A program made the translations under genes and the position numbers. The notes beneath the pieces are model-generated. The model was not told where the DNA came from. It saw nothing but the letters and a program-made list of their open reading frames with translations, and searched no databases. Of a DNA stretch of 64,000 nt, positions 45,957 to 55,237 are shown piece after piece. This stretch comes from Marinobacter aromaticivorans (GTDB taxonomy: Bacteria > Pseudomonadota > Gammaproteobacteria > Pseudomonadales > Oleiphilaceae). Each line of letters begins with the position of its first letter. Position 1 is the first letter of the stretch. Where the stretch lies: NCBI RefSeq assembly GCF_002806975.1, contig NZ_NIHD01000009.1, positions 62,001 to 126,000 of the forward strand, in the 5' to 3' direction.

Positions 45957-46328
45957 TTGCCCGCCAAAGCCTCAGAAAAAAGAAAGTTTCACCGCATCAG
46001 CTTTGATGCTCCATGCGAACTCCATGCCCTTGATCGCGTTTGGGAAACGGAGGTGCTGGATATCTCCCTGAAAGGCGTGCTGGTGAAACGGCCCGACGGC
46101 TGGGATGTACCCCTGAGCCAGCCATGTGAGGTGATCGTTCATCTGGATGAGCAGCGGGCCGGTATCGTTATGGCTGTTGAATTAAAGCATGTTGAGGACC
46201 AGCGGCTAGGCTTCAGATGCCAATACATTGACCTGGAAAGTGCTACTCATTTGAAGCGTCTTGTTGAATTGAACCTGGGGGATCCGGTTCTTCTTGAGCG
46301 GGAGTTTGCGCACTTAATTGGCCGCTAG
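45957..46328 (+). CDS. PilZ domain protein (predicted c-di-GMP receptor)
   Basis: 123-aa single PilZ domain. The c-di-GMP motif RxxxR appears as KRKFHRISFDAPCEL (residues about 8-22), and the (D/N)xSxxG motif as VLDISLKGVLVKRP. Both are intact, so nucleotide binding is plausible. The start is TTG at 45957, set by AAGGAG (45944-45949) 7 nt upstream. No ATG lies at a suitable distance. Partner or process unknown; the pil genes in this window are 12 kb away. It converges with radA. Confidence 0.88.
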   Translation: MPAKASEKRKFHRISFDAPCELHALDRVWETEVLDISLKGVLVKRPDGWDVPLSQPCEVIVHLDEQRAGIVMAVELKHVEDQRLGFRCQYIDLESATHLKRLVELNLGDPVLLEREFAHLIGR

Positions 46329-46382
46329 GCGTTGGTTTTTCTTGCCAGGCCACTAAAGTCAGCGGTTTTGGACGAGCAAAGC

Positions 46383-47759
46383 TTAAAGCTCCTCCAAGGC
46401 AGTAATCGCCTCGCTAAGCTTGGACACAGGAATCACCTTCATACCCTCAATAGCCTTGCGTGGTGCATTGGATTTAGGCACCAGCGCACGGTTAAAGCCA
46501 TGTTTTGCTGCCTCATAGATGCGCTCCTGGCCACTGGGCACAGGCCGGATCTCTCCGGACAGGCCAACTTCTCCAAAAATAACCAGATCCTGGGGCAGGG
46601 CACGGTCGCGGAACGAAGAAACAACGGCGGCGAGAAGCGCCAGGTCTGCGCTGGTTTCATTTACTTTGACGCCGCCAACGACGTTCACAAAAACATCCTG
46701 GTCGGATACGTGCAAGCCGCCGTGGCGATGAAGAACCGCCAGTAACATTGCCAGCCGGTTCTGGTCCAGGCCAACCGCTACCCGCCTTGGGTAGCTGCCC
46801 TGCGCCATATCCACCAAGGCCTGAATCTCCACCAGCATGGGGCGCGTACCTTCCCAGACTACCATAACCACGCTGCCGGGCGCGGCGTCTTCACCCCGGT
46901 TCAGGAAAATCGCGCTGGGGTTTTTAACTTCCTTCAGACCCTGTTCCAGCATGGCAAATACGCCCAGCTCGTTCACCGCACCAAAACGGTTCTTGATGCC
47001 GCGAAGGGTGCGGTAGCGGCTGTCGCTGGAGCCTTCCAGCAGGATAGAACAGTCAATCATGTGCTCCAGAACTTTCGGGCCGGCCAGGCTGCCGTCCTTG
47101 GTGACGTGGCCCACCAGTAACAGGATAGTGCCTGTCTGCTTGGCGAAGCGGGTCAGAAACGCGGCGCTTTCGCGAACCTGGGAGACCGAGCCGGGAGCGG
47201 ACTCGATATCCGCCACGTGCATCACCTGGATACTGTCTACCACCAGGATCCGCGGTTTTTCCGCTTCAGCCACCTGCATGACCCGCTCGACACTGGTCTC
47301 GGAGAGCATCTTCAGATCTTTGGTAGGTAAGCCCAAACGCTTGGCGCGCATGGCCACCTGCTGCAGGGATTCCTCACCGGTCACGTAAAGCGCGGGAACA
47401 CCGGCAGCGAGGTGGCACACAGCCTGGAGTAGCAGGGTGCTTTTGCCCGCCCCCGGGTGGCCACCCATGAGCACAGCCGAACCCTCAACCAACCCGCCGC
47501 CCAGAACCCGGTCGAATTCCTGCATGCCGGTGCTGATACGTTCCTGCTCGGCCAGGCTTACCTCATCCAGGCTCTGCACGGCGGACAGGCTGCCTGCAAA
47601 GCCCTCAAAGCGAACACCGCGAGCGCCTTTAGCATTACTGCTGACGCCGCGGACTTCGCTGATGGTATTCCACGCCTGGCAGGCCGTGCACTGGCCCTGC
47701 CATTTGGAGTAGTCGGCGCCGCACTCAGTGCAAACGTAGGCGGTTTTGGCTTTTGCCAT
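46383..47759 (-). CDS. radA: DNA repair protein RadA
   Basis: 458-aa RecA-like ATPase and branch-migration helicase of homologous recombination. N-terminal zinc finger (CTECGADYSKWQGQCTAC), Walker A GHPGAGKST, the diagnostic RadA motif KNRFG in GIKNRFGAVNE, and a C-terminal Lon-like P domain (VVGGVKVNETSADLALLAA). It converges with the PilZ gene. The 96-bp tandem repeats lie directly upstream, between it and ettA. Confidence 0.97.
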   Translation of the reverse strand: MAKAKTAYVCTECGADYSKWQGQCTACQAWNTISEVRGVSSNAKGARGVRFEGFAGSLSAVQSLDEVSLAEQERISTGMQEFDRVLGGGLVEGSAVLMGGHPGAGKSTLLLQAVCHLAAGVPALYVTGEESLQQVAMRAKRLGLPTKDLKMLSETSVERVMQVAEAEKPRILVVDSIQVMHVADIESAPGSVSQVRESAAFLTRFAKQTGTILLLVGHVTKDGSLAGPKVLEHMIDCSILLEGSSDSRYRTLRGIKNRFGAVNELGVFAMLEQGLKEVKNPSAIFLNRGEDAAPGSVVMVVWEGTRPMLVEIQALVDMAQGSYPRRVAVGLDQNRLAMLLAVLHRHGGLHVSDQDVFVNVVGGVKVNETSADLALLAAVVSSFRDRALPQDLVIFGEVGLSGEIRPVPSGQERIYEAAKHGFNRALVPKSNAPRKAIEGMKVIPVSKLSEAITALEEL

Positions 47760-47800
47760 GAAGATAGTCCTGGTGGTTTTGTGGAGCGTTCAACCTCTCA

Positions 47801-48129
47801 CCCTCTCCCCCGGCCCCTCTCCCGTGAAGGGAGAGGGGAGCTACACATCCAAAGCCTGCAAGGCTCAGCACAATCTCCCAGGCAGCACAGTAAAAGCCCC
47901 TCTCCCCCTGCGGGAGAGGGGTTGGGGAGAGGGGAGCTACACATCCAAAGCCTGCAAGGCCCCGCACAATCTCCCAGGCAGCACAGCAAAAGCCCCTCTC
48001 CCCCTGCGGGAGAGGGGTTGGGGAGAGGGGAGCTATAACACCCAAAGCCTGCAAGGCCCCGCACAATCTCCCAGGCAGCACAGTAAAAGCCCCTCTCCCC
48101 CTGAGGGAGAGGGGTTGGGGAGAGGGGGC
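47801..48129. repeat. Three 96-bp tandem repeats containing CCCTCTCCC/GGGAGAGGG palindromes
   Basis: Near-identical units start at 47841, 47937 and 48033 (period 96, the last about 97). Each contains a constant segment (CCAAAGCCTGCAAGGC, then ACAATCTCCCAGGCAGCACA) followed by a hairpin CCCCTCTCCC-CTGC-GGGAGAGGGG and a further GGGGAGAGGGG. A half-unit palindrome (47801-47838) precedes the array. It fills the 47760-48144 gap between ettA and radA, both on the minus strand. Such palindromes are scattered in many proteobacterial genomes and give spurious translations like SPSPPAGEGLGRGE. No gene is present here. Confidence 0.92.
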
Positions 48130-48144
48130 GGGATGTGTTGTCAT

Positions 48145-49806
48145 TCACGCCAACTTCTTATACTTCATACGCTGAGGCACCATGGCAGAATCCCCTTTGC
48201 GCTTCTTGTGGTCCTCATCGTACTCGGCGAAGTTACCTTCGAAGTACACCACCTCGCCATCATCCTCAAACGCCAGAATGTGCGTGGCAACCCGGTCCAG
48301 GAACCAGCGGTCGTGGGAGATAACCAGGACGGAGCCGGGGAAATTCAGCAGGGCTTCTTCCAGTGCGCGCAGGGTCTCAACGTCCAGATCGTTGGTGGGT
48401 TCGTCCAGCAGCAGCACGTTGCCGCCTTCTTTCAGCAACTTGGCCAGGTGCAGACGGTTGCGCTCACCACCCGACAAGTCGCCCACGCGCTTTTGCTGGT
48501 CTGAGCCTTTGAAGTTGAAACGGCCAGCATACGCCCTTGAAGGGGTTTCGTAGTTGCCTACTTTAATGATGTCCTGGCCATCACTGAGCAGTTCCCAAAC
48601 GGTTTTGGAGCCGTCCAGGTCGCGGCTCTGGTCCACATAGGCCAGTTTGACCGTTTCGCCCACGGTAATCGTGCCGGAGTTAGGCTGGTCATAGCCGGCG
48701 ATCATGCGGAACAGGGTGGATTTACCGGCGCCGTTACCACCGATAATACCCACGATGGCACCGGGCGGCACGGTGAAGGAAACGTCTTCGTACAGCAGGT
48801 GATCGCCAAAGGCTTTGCTGATGCCTTCCACTTCAATGACCTTGTCGCCCAGGCGGGGGCCGGGCGGGATATAAAGCTCATTGGTTTCGTTACGCTTCTG
48901 GAACTCCTGCGAGCTCATTTCTTCAAAGCGTGCAAGGCGGGCCTTGCTCTTGGATTGGCGCCCTTTGGCGTTACTACGAACCCATTCCAGTTCGTGTTTG
49001 ACGGCTTTCTGGTGGGCCGCTTCCTGCTTGGACTCCATTTCCAGGCGCTTTTCCTTGTTTTCCAGCCACTGGCTGTAGTTGCCTTCAAACGGGATGCCAT
49101 GGCCCCGGTCCAGCTCCAGAATCCAGCCGGCTACGTTGTCAAGGAAGTAGCGGTCGTGGGTGATGGCGACGACCGTACCGCTGTAATCGTGCAGGAAGCG
49201 TTCCAGCCAGGCCACGGACTCGGCATCCAGGTGGTTGGTGGGCTCGTCCAGAAGCAGCATGTCCGGGCTGGAGAGCAGCAGACGGCACAGGGCTACCCGG
49301 CGGCGCTCACCGCCGGAGAGATTCTTGACCGGCTGATCCCAGGGTGGCAGGCGCAGGGCATCAGCGGCAACTTCCATTTTGCGCTCTATATCGTGGCCGT
49401 CAGTGGCCTGAATCAATGCTTCCAGTTCGCCCTGCTTTTTGGCCAGCGCGTCAAAATCTGCATCCGGTTCCGCGTAGGCGGCGTAAACCTGGTCGAGTTC
49501 CGCCAGCGCGCTGTGAACATCAGCCACGGCTTCATCAACAATCTCTTTTACGGTTTTGCTTTCGTCCAGCTCCGGTTCCTGGGGCAGATAGCCCACGTTA
49601 ATGCCGGGCTGGGGGCGGGCCTCGCCGGTGTAATCCTTGTCTACGCCCGCCATAATGCGCAGGAGCGTGGATTTACCGGAGCCGTTGAGGCCGAGCACGC
49701 CAATCTTGGCGCCCGGGAAAAAGCTCAGGGATATGTCCTTGAGAATCTCGCGTTTGGGTGGAACCACCTTGCCCACGCGATTCATGCTGTATACGTACTG
49801 GGCCAT
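48145..49806 (-). CDS. ettA: Energy-dependent translational throttle protein EttA (ABC-F)
   Basis: 553 aa (E. coli 555). Two ABC ATPase domains on one chain without membrane segments: Walker A GLNGSGKSTLL and GGNGAGKSTLF, signatures LSGGERRRVALCRLL and LSGGERNRLHLAKLL, and Walker B LLLDEPTNHLD and LLLDEPTNDLD. A basic linker (about 240-310) contains the P-site tRNA interaction region. EttA gates entry of ribosomes into elongation according to the ATP/ADP ratio. The 281-nt gap to glyA on the other side contains no gene. Confidence 0.97.
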   Translation of the reverse strand: MAQYVYSMNRVGKVVPPKREILKDISLSFFPGAKIGVLGLNGSGKSTLLRIMAGVDKDYTGEARPQPGINVGYLPQEPELDESKTVKEIVDEAVADVHSALAELDQVYAAYAEPDADFDALAKKQGELEALIQATDGHDIERKMEVAADALRLPPWDQPVKNLSGGERRRVALCRLLLSSPDMLLLDEPTNHLDAESVAWLERFLHDYSGTVVAITHDRYFLDNVAGWILELDRGHGIPFEGNYSQWLENKEKRLEMESKQEAAHQKAVKHELEWVRSNAKGRQSKSKARLARFEEMSSQEFQKRNETNELYIPPGPRLGDKVIEVEGISKAFGDHLLYEDVSFTVPPGAIVGIIGGNGAGKSTLFRMIAGYDQPNSGTITVGETVKLAYVDQSRDLDGSKTVWELLSDGQDIIKVGNYETPSRAYAGRFNFKGSDQQKRVGDLSGGERNRLHLAKLLKEGGNVLLLDEPTNDLDVETLRALEEALLNFPGSVLVISHDRWFLDRVATHILAFEDDGEVVYFEGNFAEYDEDHKKRKGDSAMVPQRMKYKKLA

Positions 49807-50087
49807 AAAGGCATTAACCTCTTTGCAAAACGGGATGTGACGGGGTTGCGGAGGCGTTATTGGCTGGCGCCTCTCTGAACTTCACAGTTGGGTCTGTAAG
49901 GTATCTAAACCCGGGAGCTATAGCAATTTCAGCAAAACAGCGATTATCCGCATGACGGTATCTGCGAACTGCATAAAGGATGATTTTCAACCCGGTAATG
50001 GGCTAGAATAGCGGCCCGAATTTTATGGGATTCCGGGGCTATTCCCAAACTCTCCGGGCCAGTCAAGCACACAGGGGCAGCGCACCG

Positions 50088-51341
50088 ATGTTTAATCGTG
50101 ATATGAAAATCGCCGGTTTCGACGACGAACTCTGGAATGCCATGCAGGCGGAAAGCAAGCGTCAGGAGGCTCATATTGAGCTGATTGCCTCCGAGAACTA
50201 CACCAGCCCGCGGGTAATGGAAGCCCAGGGCAGCGACCTGACCAACAAGTACGCCGAGGGCTATCCCGGCAAGCGGTACTATGGTGGCTGTGAGTTCGTT
50301 GATATCGCTGAGCAGCTGGCCATTGATCGCGCCAAAGAGCTGTTTGGCGCCGCCTACGCCAACGTGCAGCCGCACTCCGGCTCCCAGGCCAACGCCGCCG
50401 TATTCATGGCGCTGGTTAATCCGGGCGATACGGTTCTGGGCATGAGCCTGGCCCACGGTGGCCACCTGACTCATGGCGCTGGCGTGAACTTCTCCGGCAA
50501 GATCTACAACGCTGTGCAGTACGGTATTGATACCGATACCGGCCTGATTGATTACGACGAGCTCGAAGCGCTGGCGGTTGAGCACAAGCCGAAGATGATC
50601 ATTGCCGGCTTCTCTGCCTATTCCCAGGAGCTGGATTTTGCCCGTTTCCGTGCTATTGCAGACAAGGTGGGTGCCTACCTGTTCGTGGACATGGCTCATG
50701 TTGCTGGCCTGGTTGCTGCCGGCGTTTATCCCGATCCGGTTCCGCACGCGCACGTGGTCACAACCACCACCCACAAAACCCTGCGCGGACCCCGTGGCGG
50801 CCTTATTCTGGCCTGCGACGACGAAGCATTGCACAAAAAGCTGAACTCGGCGGTTTTCCCGGGTAACCAGGGCGGCCCGCTGATGCACGTGATTGCTGCC
50901 AAGGCGATCTGCTTCAAGGAAGCCATGAGCGATGAGTTCAAGGCCTATCAGCAGCAGGTGGTGAGGAATGCCTCGGCCATGGCACAGGTATTTGTTGACC
51001 GCGGCTACGATGTGGTTTCCGGCGGCACTAAAAACCATCTGTTCCTGGTGAGCCTGATCAAGCAGGATATTACCGGTAAAGATGCCGACGCGGCGCTTGG
51101 CCGTGCCCACATCACCGTGAACAAGAACGCTGTTCCCAATGACCCGCGCTCGCCATTTGTGACCTCTGGCCTGCGTCTGGGTACGCCAGCCATCACAACC
51201 CGTGGTTTTGGTGAGGCGGAATGCCGTGAGCTGGCAGGCTGGATTTGCGATATTCTTGATAACCTGGAAGACGAATCTGTCATCACCCGTGTTCGCGAGC
51301 AGGTAGAAGCCCTGTGTGCGCGTTTCCCGGTATACAGCTAA
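50088..51341 (+). CDS. glyA: Serine hydroxymethyltransferase
   Basis: 417 aa, identical in length to E. coli GlyA. PLP enzyme that converts serine and tetrahydrofolate to glycine and methylene-[38 protein letters not shown] and the PLP-lysine motif [15 protein letters not shown] are visible. ATG 50088 ([15 protein letters not shown]) aligns with the family N-terminus and follows AGGGG. The frame extends 21 codons further upstream without homology. It provides glycine and one-carbon units used by gcvH and metE. Confidence 0.98.
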   Translation: MFNRDMKIAGFDDELWNAMQAESKRQEAHIELIASENYTSPRVMEAQGSDLTNKYAEGYPGKRYYGGCEFVDIAEQLAIDRAKELFGAAYANVQPHSGSQANAAVFMALVNPGDTVLGMSLAHGGHLTHGAGVNFSGKIYNAVQYGIDTDTGLIDYDELEALAVEHKPKMIIAGFSAYSQELDFARFRAIADKVGAYLFVDMAHVAGLVAAGVYPDPVPHAHVVTTTTHKTLRGPRGGLILACDDEALHKKLNSAVFPGNQGGPLMHVIAAKAICFKEAMSDEFKAYQQQVVRNASAMAQVFVDRGYDVVSGGTKNHLFLVSLIKQDITGKDADAALGRAHITVNKNAVPNDPRSPFVTSGLRLGTPAITTRGFGEAECRELAGWICDILDNLEDESVITRVREQVEALCARFPVYS

Positions 51342-51352
51342 GCACCTTCAAG

Positions 51353-51369
51353 ACCCTGCCGGGCAGGGT
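51353..51369 (+). other. Short perfect hairpin between glyA and nrdR
   Basis: ACCCTGC pairs with GCAGGGT around a CGG triloop, 11 nt after the glyA stop. No T-run follows, so it is not a classical terminator. It could protect the glyA 3' end or attenuate read-through into nrdR. Confidence 0.45.
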
Positions 51370-51411
51370 GTGCGTTAGTCGCGCCACCCGGCCCTCTCCG
51401 GAGTACCTGAT

Positions 51412-51930
51412 ATGCATTGTCCCTTCTGTGGTGAAGCAGATACCAAGGTTATTGACTCGCGGCTCGTGGCCGAGGGTGATCAGGTGCGCCGCCGCAGAGA
51501 GTGCCTCTCCTGCCGGGAGCGTTTTACCACATTTGAGTCTGCCGAGCTGGTTATGCCCCGGGTGGTCAAGCAGGACGGCATCCGGCAACCGTTTGACGAA
51601 GAAAAACTGCGCTCCGGTATTATGAAAGCCCTGGAAAAGCGCCCTGTCAGCATTGAGCAGATCGATGCTGCCCTGAATCGCATAAAATACCGTTTGCGGG
51701 CCACCGGTGAGCGCGAGGTAAAGTCCATGCAACTGGGCGAAGAGGTGATGACCGAACTTCGCCAGCTCGACAAGGTTGCGTATGTACGGTTTGCGTCTGT
51801 TTATCGCAGTTTTCAGGATATCAATGAATTCAAGGAAGAAATCGAGCGGCTCTCGGCCACCAACGGCGAAGCGGCCGTTGATGTTGCAAAGGCGCTGGCG
51901 GACAACCATTCTCCTGAAGGAAAAAAATGA
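51412..51930 (+). CDS. nrdR: Transcriptional repressor NrdR
   Basis: 172-aa repressor of ribonucleotide reductase genes. N-terminal zinc ribbon (CPFCGE at 3-8 and CLSCRERF at 31-38) followed by an ATP-cone domain ([21 protein letters not shown]) that reads ATP/dATP. Its stop overlaps the ribD start by 4 nt (ATGA). First gene of the nrdR-rib-nusB-thiL-pgpA run. No NrdR box pair was noticed in this window. Confidence 0.97.
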   Translation: MHCPFCGEADTKVIDSRLVAEGDQVRRRRECLSCRERFTTFESAELVMPRVVKQDGIRQPFDEEKLRSGIMKALEKRPVSIEQIDAALNRIKYRLRATGEREVKSMQLGEEVMTELRQLDKVAYVRFASVYRSFQDINEFKEEIERLSATNGEAAVDVAKALADNHSPEGKK

Positions 51931-53042
51931 CCGAACTCCGGGAACGGTCCATGATGGCCCGGGCTGTGCAGCTTGCATGGCGGGGCCGCTATTCAACGCA
52001 TCCCAACCCCCGGGTTGGCTGTGTGATAGCCCGTGGCGACAGGATTCTGGGCGAAGGCTGGCATGAGCGGGCCGGAGAGGCCCATGCTGAAACCCGCGCC
52101 CTGAGCCAGGCTGGTACGGCGGCCCGGGGTGCGACGGCTTATGTCACTCTGGAACCCTGCAGTCATTTTGGTCGCACGCCGCCCTGTGCCCGTGCCCTGA
52201 TTGATGCGGGTGTGTCGCGGGTTTTTGCGGCCACGCAAGATCCCAACCCTTCGGTCTCCGGGCGGGGGCTGGCCATGCTTCGGGAAGCCGGTATCAGGGT
52301 CGAGCTGGGGCTGCTCGCGGAGGAGGCTGCACGCCTGAACCCGGGATTTATGAAGCGTATGAAGACCGGTCGCCCCTGGGTCCGGCTGAAAATGGCGGCG
52401 AGCCTGGATGGGCGCACGGCCATGGCCTCCGGTGAGAGCCAGTGGATTACCGGTAGTGAGGCGCGCCGGGACGTTCAGCGGCTGCGGGCTGTCAGTGATG
52501 CGATCCTTACCGGCGTTGGTACGGTGCTTGCGGACGACCCTTCGTTAACCGTGCGCCGTGAAGAGCTCGGTGACATAGGTGACGCCACGGAACCGTCGCG
52601 ACAGCCGTTGCGAGTGATTGCCGACAGGGACGCCAGGACACCACCCTCCGCTACAATTTTACGTGGTGGCAAGGTGCAGGTGTTCTGCGCATCGTCTACG
52701 CTGGCAACAGCGCCCGCACAGGATCTTGCCGCATTGGGGATACGGCTGAAAGGCGTTGCCTGGAAGGATAACGGTGTTGATGTCTCCGAGCTTCTGGATT
52801 CGCTGGGTGAGCTGGGCATCAACGAATTGCTGGTTGAGGCCGGGCCCACGCTGGCAGGCACGTTTATCAGCGAGCAACTGGTAGACGAACTCTGGTTGTA
52901 CCAGGCTCCGGTTTTTCTGGGCAGTACCGGCCGGCCCACGGCGCATCTGCCACTGGAAACCATGGCTGACAAAATCGAATGGACGGTGCAGGACCGGCGA
53001 CAGGTAGGAAACGATCAGCGTCTGATTCTGGTCCGCCGCTAA
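51927..53042 (+). CDS. ribD: Bifunctional riboflavin deaminase/reductase RibD
   Basis: 371 aa. The N-terminal deaminase domain (to about 145) has zinc ligands HAETRAL and [11 protein letters not shown]. The C-terminal reductase domain (about 150-368, [20 protein letters not shown] and [16 protein letters not shown]) binds NADPH. It performs steps two and three of riboflavin synthesis from the GTP side. The start overlaps nrdR. The next gene begins only 76 nt downstream, and riboflavin synthase, often placed here, is absent. Confidence 0.97.
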   Translation: MTELRERSMMARAVQLAWRGRYSTHPNPRVGCVIARGDRILGEGWHERAGEAHAETRALSQAGTAARGATAYVTLEPCSHFGRTPPCARALIDAGVSRVFAATQDPNPSVSGRGLAMLREAGIRVELGLLAEEAARLNPGFMKRMKTGRPWVRLKMAASLDGRTAMASGESQWITGSEARRDVQRLRAVSDAILTGVGTVLADDPSLTVRREELGDIGDATEPSRQPLRVIADRDARTPPSATILRGGKVQVFCASSTLATAPAQDLAALGIRLKGVAWKDNGVDVSELLDSLGELGINELLVEAGPTLAGTFISEQLVDELWLYQAPVFLGSTGRPTAHLPLETMADKIEWTVQDRRQVGNDQRLILVRR

Positions 53043-53118
53043 ACGTTTAAATTCACAGTGCGTCTCAAAACCTCTGCGTTGGGCAGTGGAAGGTGCATTG
53101 AAAGGGTGCAAAAACAGT

Positions 53119-54237
53119 ATGGCACTGAACAGTGTTGAAGAAATCATTGAAGACATCCGCCAGGGCAGGATGGTTATCCTGATGGATGATGAAGATCGTG
53201 AAAATGAAGGCGATCTGGTGATGGCGGCAGAACACTGCACCGCCGAAGACATAAACTTTATGGCGCGCTTTGGTCGCGGCCTTATCTGCATGCCCATGAC
53301 CCGTGACCGGTGTGAGCAGCTGGGTCTGTCGTTGATGGTGCAACAGAATGCTTCAGGCTTCGGCACCAAATTTACCGTGTCCATCGAAGCGGCCACGGGC
53401 GTCACCACAGGTATTTCAGCGGCAGATCGCGCACGCACGGTGCAGGCGGCAGTGGCCCGTAATGCCAAGGCGTCGGATCTGGTTCAGCCCGGGCACATTT
53501 TCCCGCTGATGTCAGACCCCGGGGGTGTCCTTAGCCGGGCTGGCCATACAGAAGCTTCCTGTGATCTGGCATCTCTGGCGGGCTGCGAGCCCGCCGGTGT
53601 TATCTGCGAAATCATGAATGACGACGGCTCCATGGCGCGCAGGGAAGATCTTGAGCGCTTCGCCCAGGAGCACAACCTGAAGATCGGCACCATTGCCGAC
53701 CTGATTCACTACCGCACCACCCATGAACGCACCGTTGAGTGCGTTGAAGAGAACCAGCTTGATACTGAGTATGGTGTGTTCAAACTGCGTACCTACCGGG
53801 ACGTTATCCAGGGCTCTACCCACCTGGCCATGATATTTGGGGAGATTCCAGCGGATGAACCCGTGTACGTGCGTGTTCACATAACCGATACGCTCCGGGA
53901 CTTGCTGGGCGCGCGCCGTAAGGATTCCCGCAGCTGGCCGCTGCATCATGCGCTTGAAAAAGTCGCCGCGGAAGGCAGTGGTGTGGTGGTTCTGCTCAAC
54001 AGCGCGGAGGACAGCTACAACCTGGAGGACCGCATCCATGATTTCTTTGATCAGGGGGAGCGGCCCGCAGGCAAAGGCAGCTCTGGTGTTTATTTCACCA
54101 TAGGCACCGGCTCCCAGATTCTGCGGGATATAGGCGTAAGCAAAATGCGCCTGTTGAGCCCACCTGTAAAATACTCGGCGATTTCCGGGTTCGACCTGGA
54201 AGTGGTTGAGTACATTCCCTACACCCCGGACCGATAA
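53119..54237 (+). CDS. ribB: 3,4-dihydroxy-2-butanone 4-phosphate synthase with degenerate RibA-like domain (RibBX type)
   Basis: 372 aa. The N-terminal RibB domain (1-200) has the metal/substrate motifs [16 protein letters not shown] and the [12 protein letters not shown] region, with [13 protein letters not shown]. The C-terminal half resembles GTP cyclohydrolase II, but the three zinc cysteines expected after VYVRVHITD are missing: the segment reads [19 protein letters not shown] cyclohydrolase II activity is therefore unlikely, as in the RibBX variant known in proteobacteria. ATG 53119 gives [16 protein letters not shown]; the upstream extension is not conserved. Confidence 0.92.
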   Translation: MALNSVEEIIEDIRQGRMVILMDDEDRENEGDLVMAAEHCTAEDINFMARFGRGLICMPMTRDRCEQLGLSLMVQQNASGFGTKFTVSIEAATGVTTGISAADRARTVQAAVARNAKASDLVQPGHIFPLMSDPGGVLSRAGHTEASCDLASLAGCEPAGVICEIMNDDGSMARREDLERFAQEHNLKIGTIADLIHYRTTHERTVECVEENQLDTEYGVFKLRTYRDVIQGSTHLAMIFGEIPADEPVYVRVHITDTLRDLLGARRKDSRSWPLHHALEKVAAEGSGVVVLLNSAEDSYNLEDRIHDFFDQGERPAGKGSSGVYFTIGTGSQILRDIGVSKMRLLSPPVKYSAISGFDLEVVEYIPYTPDR

Positions 54238-54281
54238 ACCTGGTCGCAGCCCAGCGGCTGCGACCCGAGAAGGAGCCACCG

Positions 54282-54758
54282 ATGGCAGATATCAAAGTAA
54301 TTGAAGGTGATTTTACCCAGTGCACCGGGCGCTACGCGCTGGTGGTTGGTCGATTTAACGGTTTTGTGGTGGAAAGTCTGGTAGATGGTGCCATCGATAC
54401 CCTGCGTCGTCACGGTATCGCGGACAGCGATATTACAATCGTGCGTGTGCCCGGAGCCTATGAAATGCCTCTGGCAGTGAAGCGCGTTGCAGAAACCGGT
54501 GGCTATGATGCCATTATTGCCCTGGGCGCGGTTATTCGTGGCGGAACTCCGCATTTTGAATACGTGGCGGGTGAAGCGTCCAGCGGTATTGGCGCGGTGA
54601 GCCTGGAAACCGATGTGCCGGTGACGTTTGGTGTACTGACTGTGGATTCCATTGAACAGGCCATTGAGCGCTCCGGCACCAAAGCCGGTAACAAAGGTGC
54701 TGAGGCAGCTATCACGGCGCTTGAAATGGTCAGCCTGTTCAATAAGCTGGGTGAGTAA
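54282..54758 (+). CDS. ribH: 6,7-dimethyl-8-ribityllumazine synthase
   Basis: 158 aa. Condenses the RibB and RibD products into lumazine and forms an icosahedral or decameric cage. The catalytic region is [17 protein letters not shown], with the [18 protein letters not shown] loop and the [17 protein letters not shown] block holding the active-site histidine (usually H88). AAGGAG precedes the ATG. Its stop shares bases with the nusB start (TAATG). Confidence 0.97.
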   Translation: MADIKVIEGDFTQCTGRYALVVGRFNGFVVESLVDGAIDTLRRHGIADSDITIVRVPGAYEMPLAVKRVAETGGYDAIIALGAVIRGGTPHFEYVAGEASSGIGAVSLETDVPVTFGVLTVDSIEQAIERSGTKAGNKGAEAAITALEMVSLFNKLGE

Positions 54759-55234
54759 TGAGCGACATTGAAGGTACGACACCAGGCCCGGCGTCATCCG
54801 GTCAGCCAAAAGCTGGCGATCGTCGCCGTGCCCGGATTCTGGCAATGCAGGGACTTTACCAGCGCCACTTTGCCAAGAGCCCCATTTCCGATATCGAAGC
54901 CGAGTTCATGGTCGACAACGACATGACCAAGGTGGATACCCTGTATTTCCGTGATGTTTTACGCGGTGTCCACCGTGAGCAGGCAGAACTGGACAAACTG
55001 ATCGAGCCTTTTCTTGATCGCCCGCTGAACGAAGTGGACCCGGTAGAGCTGGCGATCGTGCGCCTGGGTGCCTATGAGTTGCGCCATCGCCTTGATGTGC
55101 CCTATAAAGTGGTCATTAATGAAGGCATTGAGCTGGCCAAGCGGTTTGGTGGCACCGAAGGGCATAAGTTCGTGAACAGTGTGCTGGACAAGCTGGGCCG
55201 CCGTTTGCGCCTTGCCGAGACCCGTCCGCGTTGA
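54758..55234 (+). CDS. nusB: Transcription antitermination protein NusB
   Basis: 158 aa, all-helical. With NusE (S10) it binds boxA in rRNA leaders. [18 protein letters not shown] at the N-terminus, [18 protein letters not shown] and [17 protein letters not shown] in the core, and [14 protein letters not shown] at the end. Translationally coupled to ribH, with 3 nt before thiL. Confidence 0.97.
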   Translation: MSDIEGTTPGPASSGQPKAGDRRRARILAMQGLYQRHFAKSPISDIEAEFMVDNDMTKVDTLYFRDVLRGVHREQAELDKLIEPFLDRPLNEVDPVELAIVRLGAYELRHRLDVPYKVVINEGIELAKRFGGTEGHKFVNSVLDKLGRRLRLAETRPR

Positions 55235-55237
55235 TCA

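Noticed and set aside
47801..48129. Possible CRISPR array
   Set aside because: The units are 96 bp, contiguous and alike throughout, with no variable spacers and no cas genes nearby.
47457..48504. Several long open frames across 47457-48504 on both strands
   Set aside because: They are translations of the 96-bp GC-rich tandem repeats and of antisense radA/ettA, with low-complexity Ser/Pro/Gly/Glu repeats.
48799..49878. 359-codon open frame antisense to ettA
   Set aside because: Shadow frame without recognisable domains, opposite both ABC domains.
49944..51110. 388-codon open frame antisense to glyA
   Set aside because: Shadow frame; glyA matches its family along the full length.
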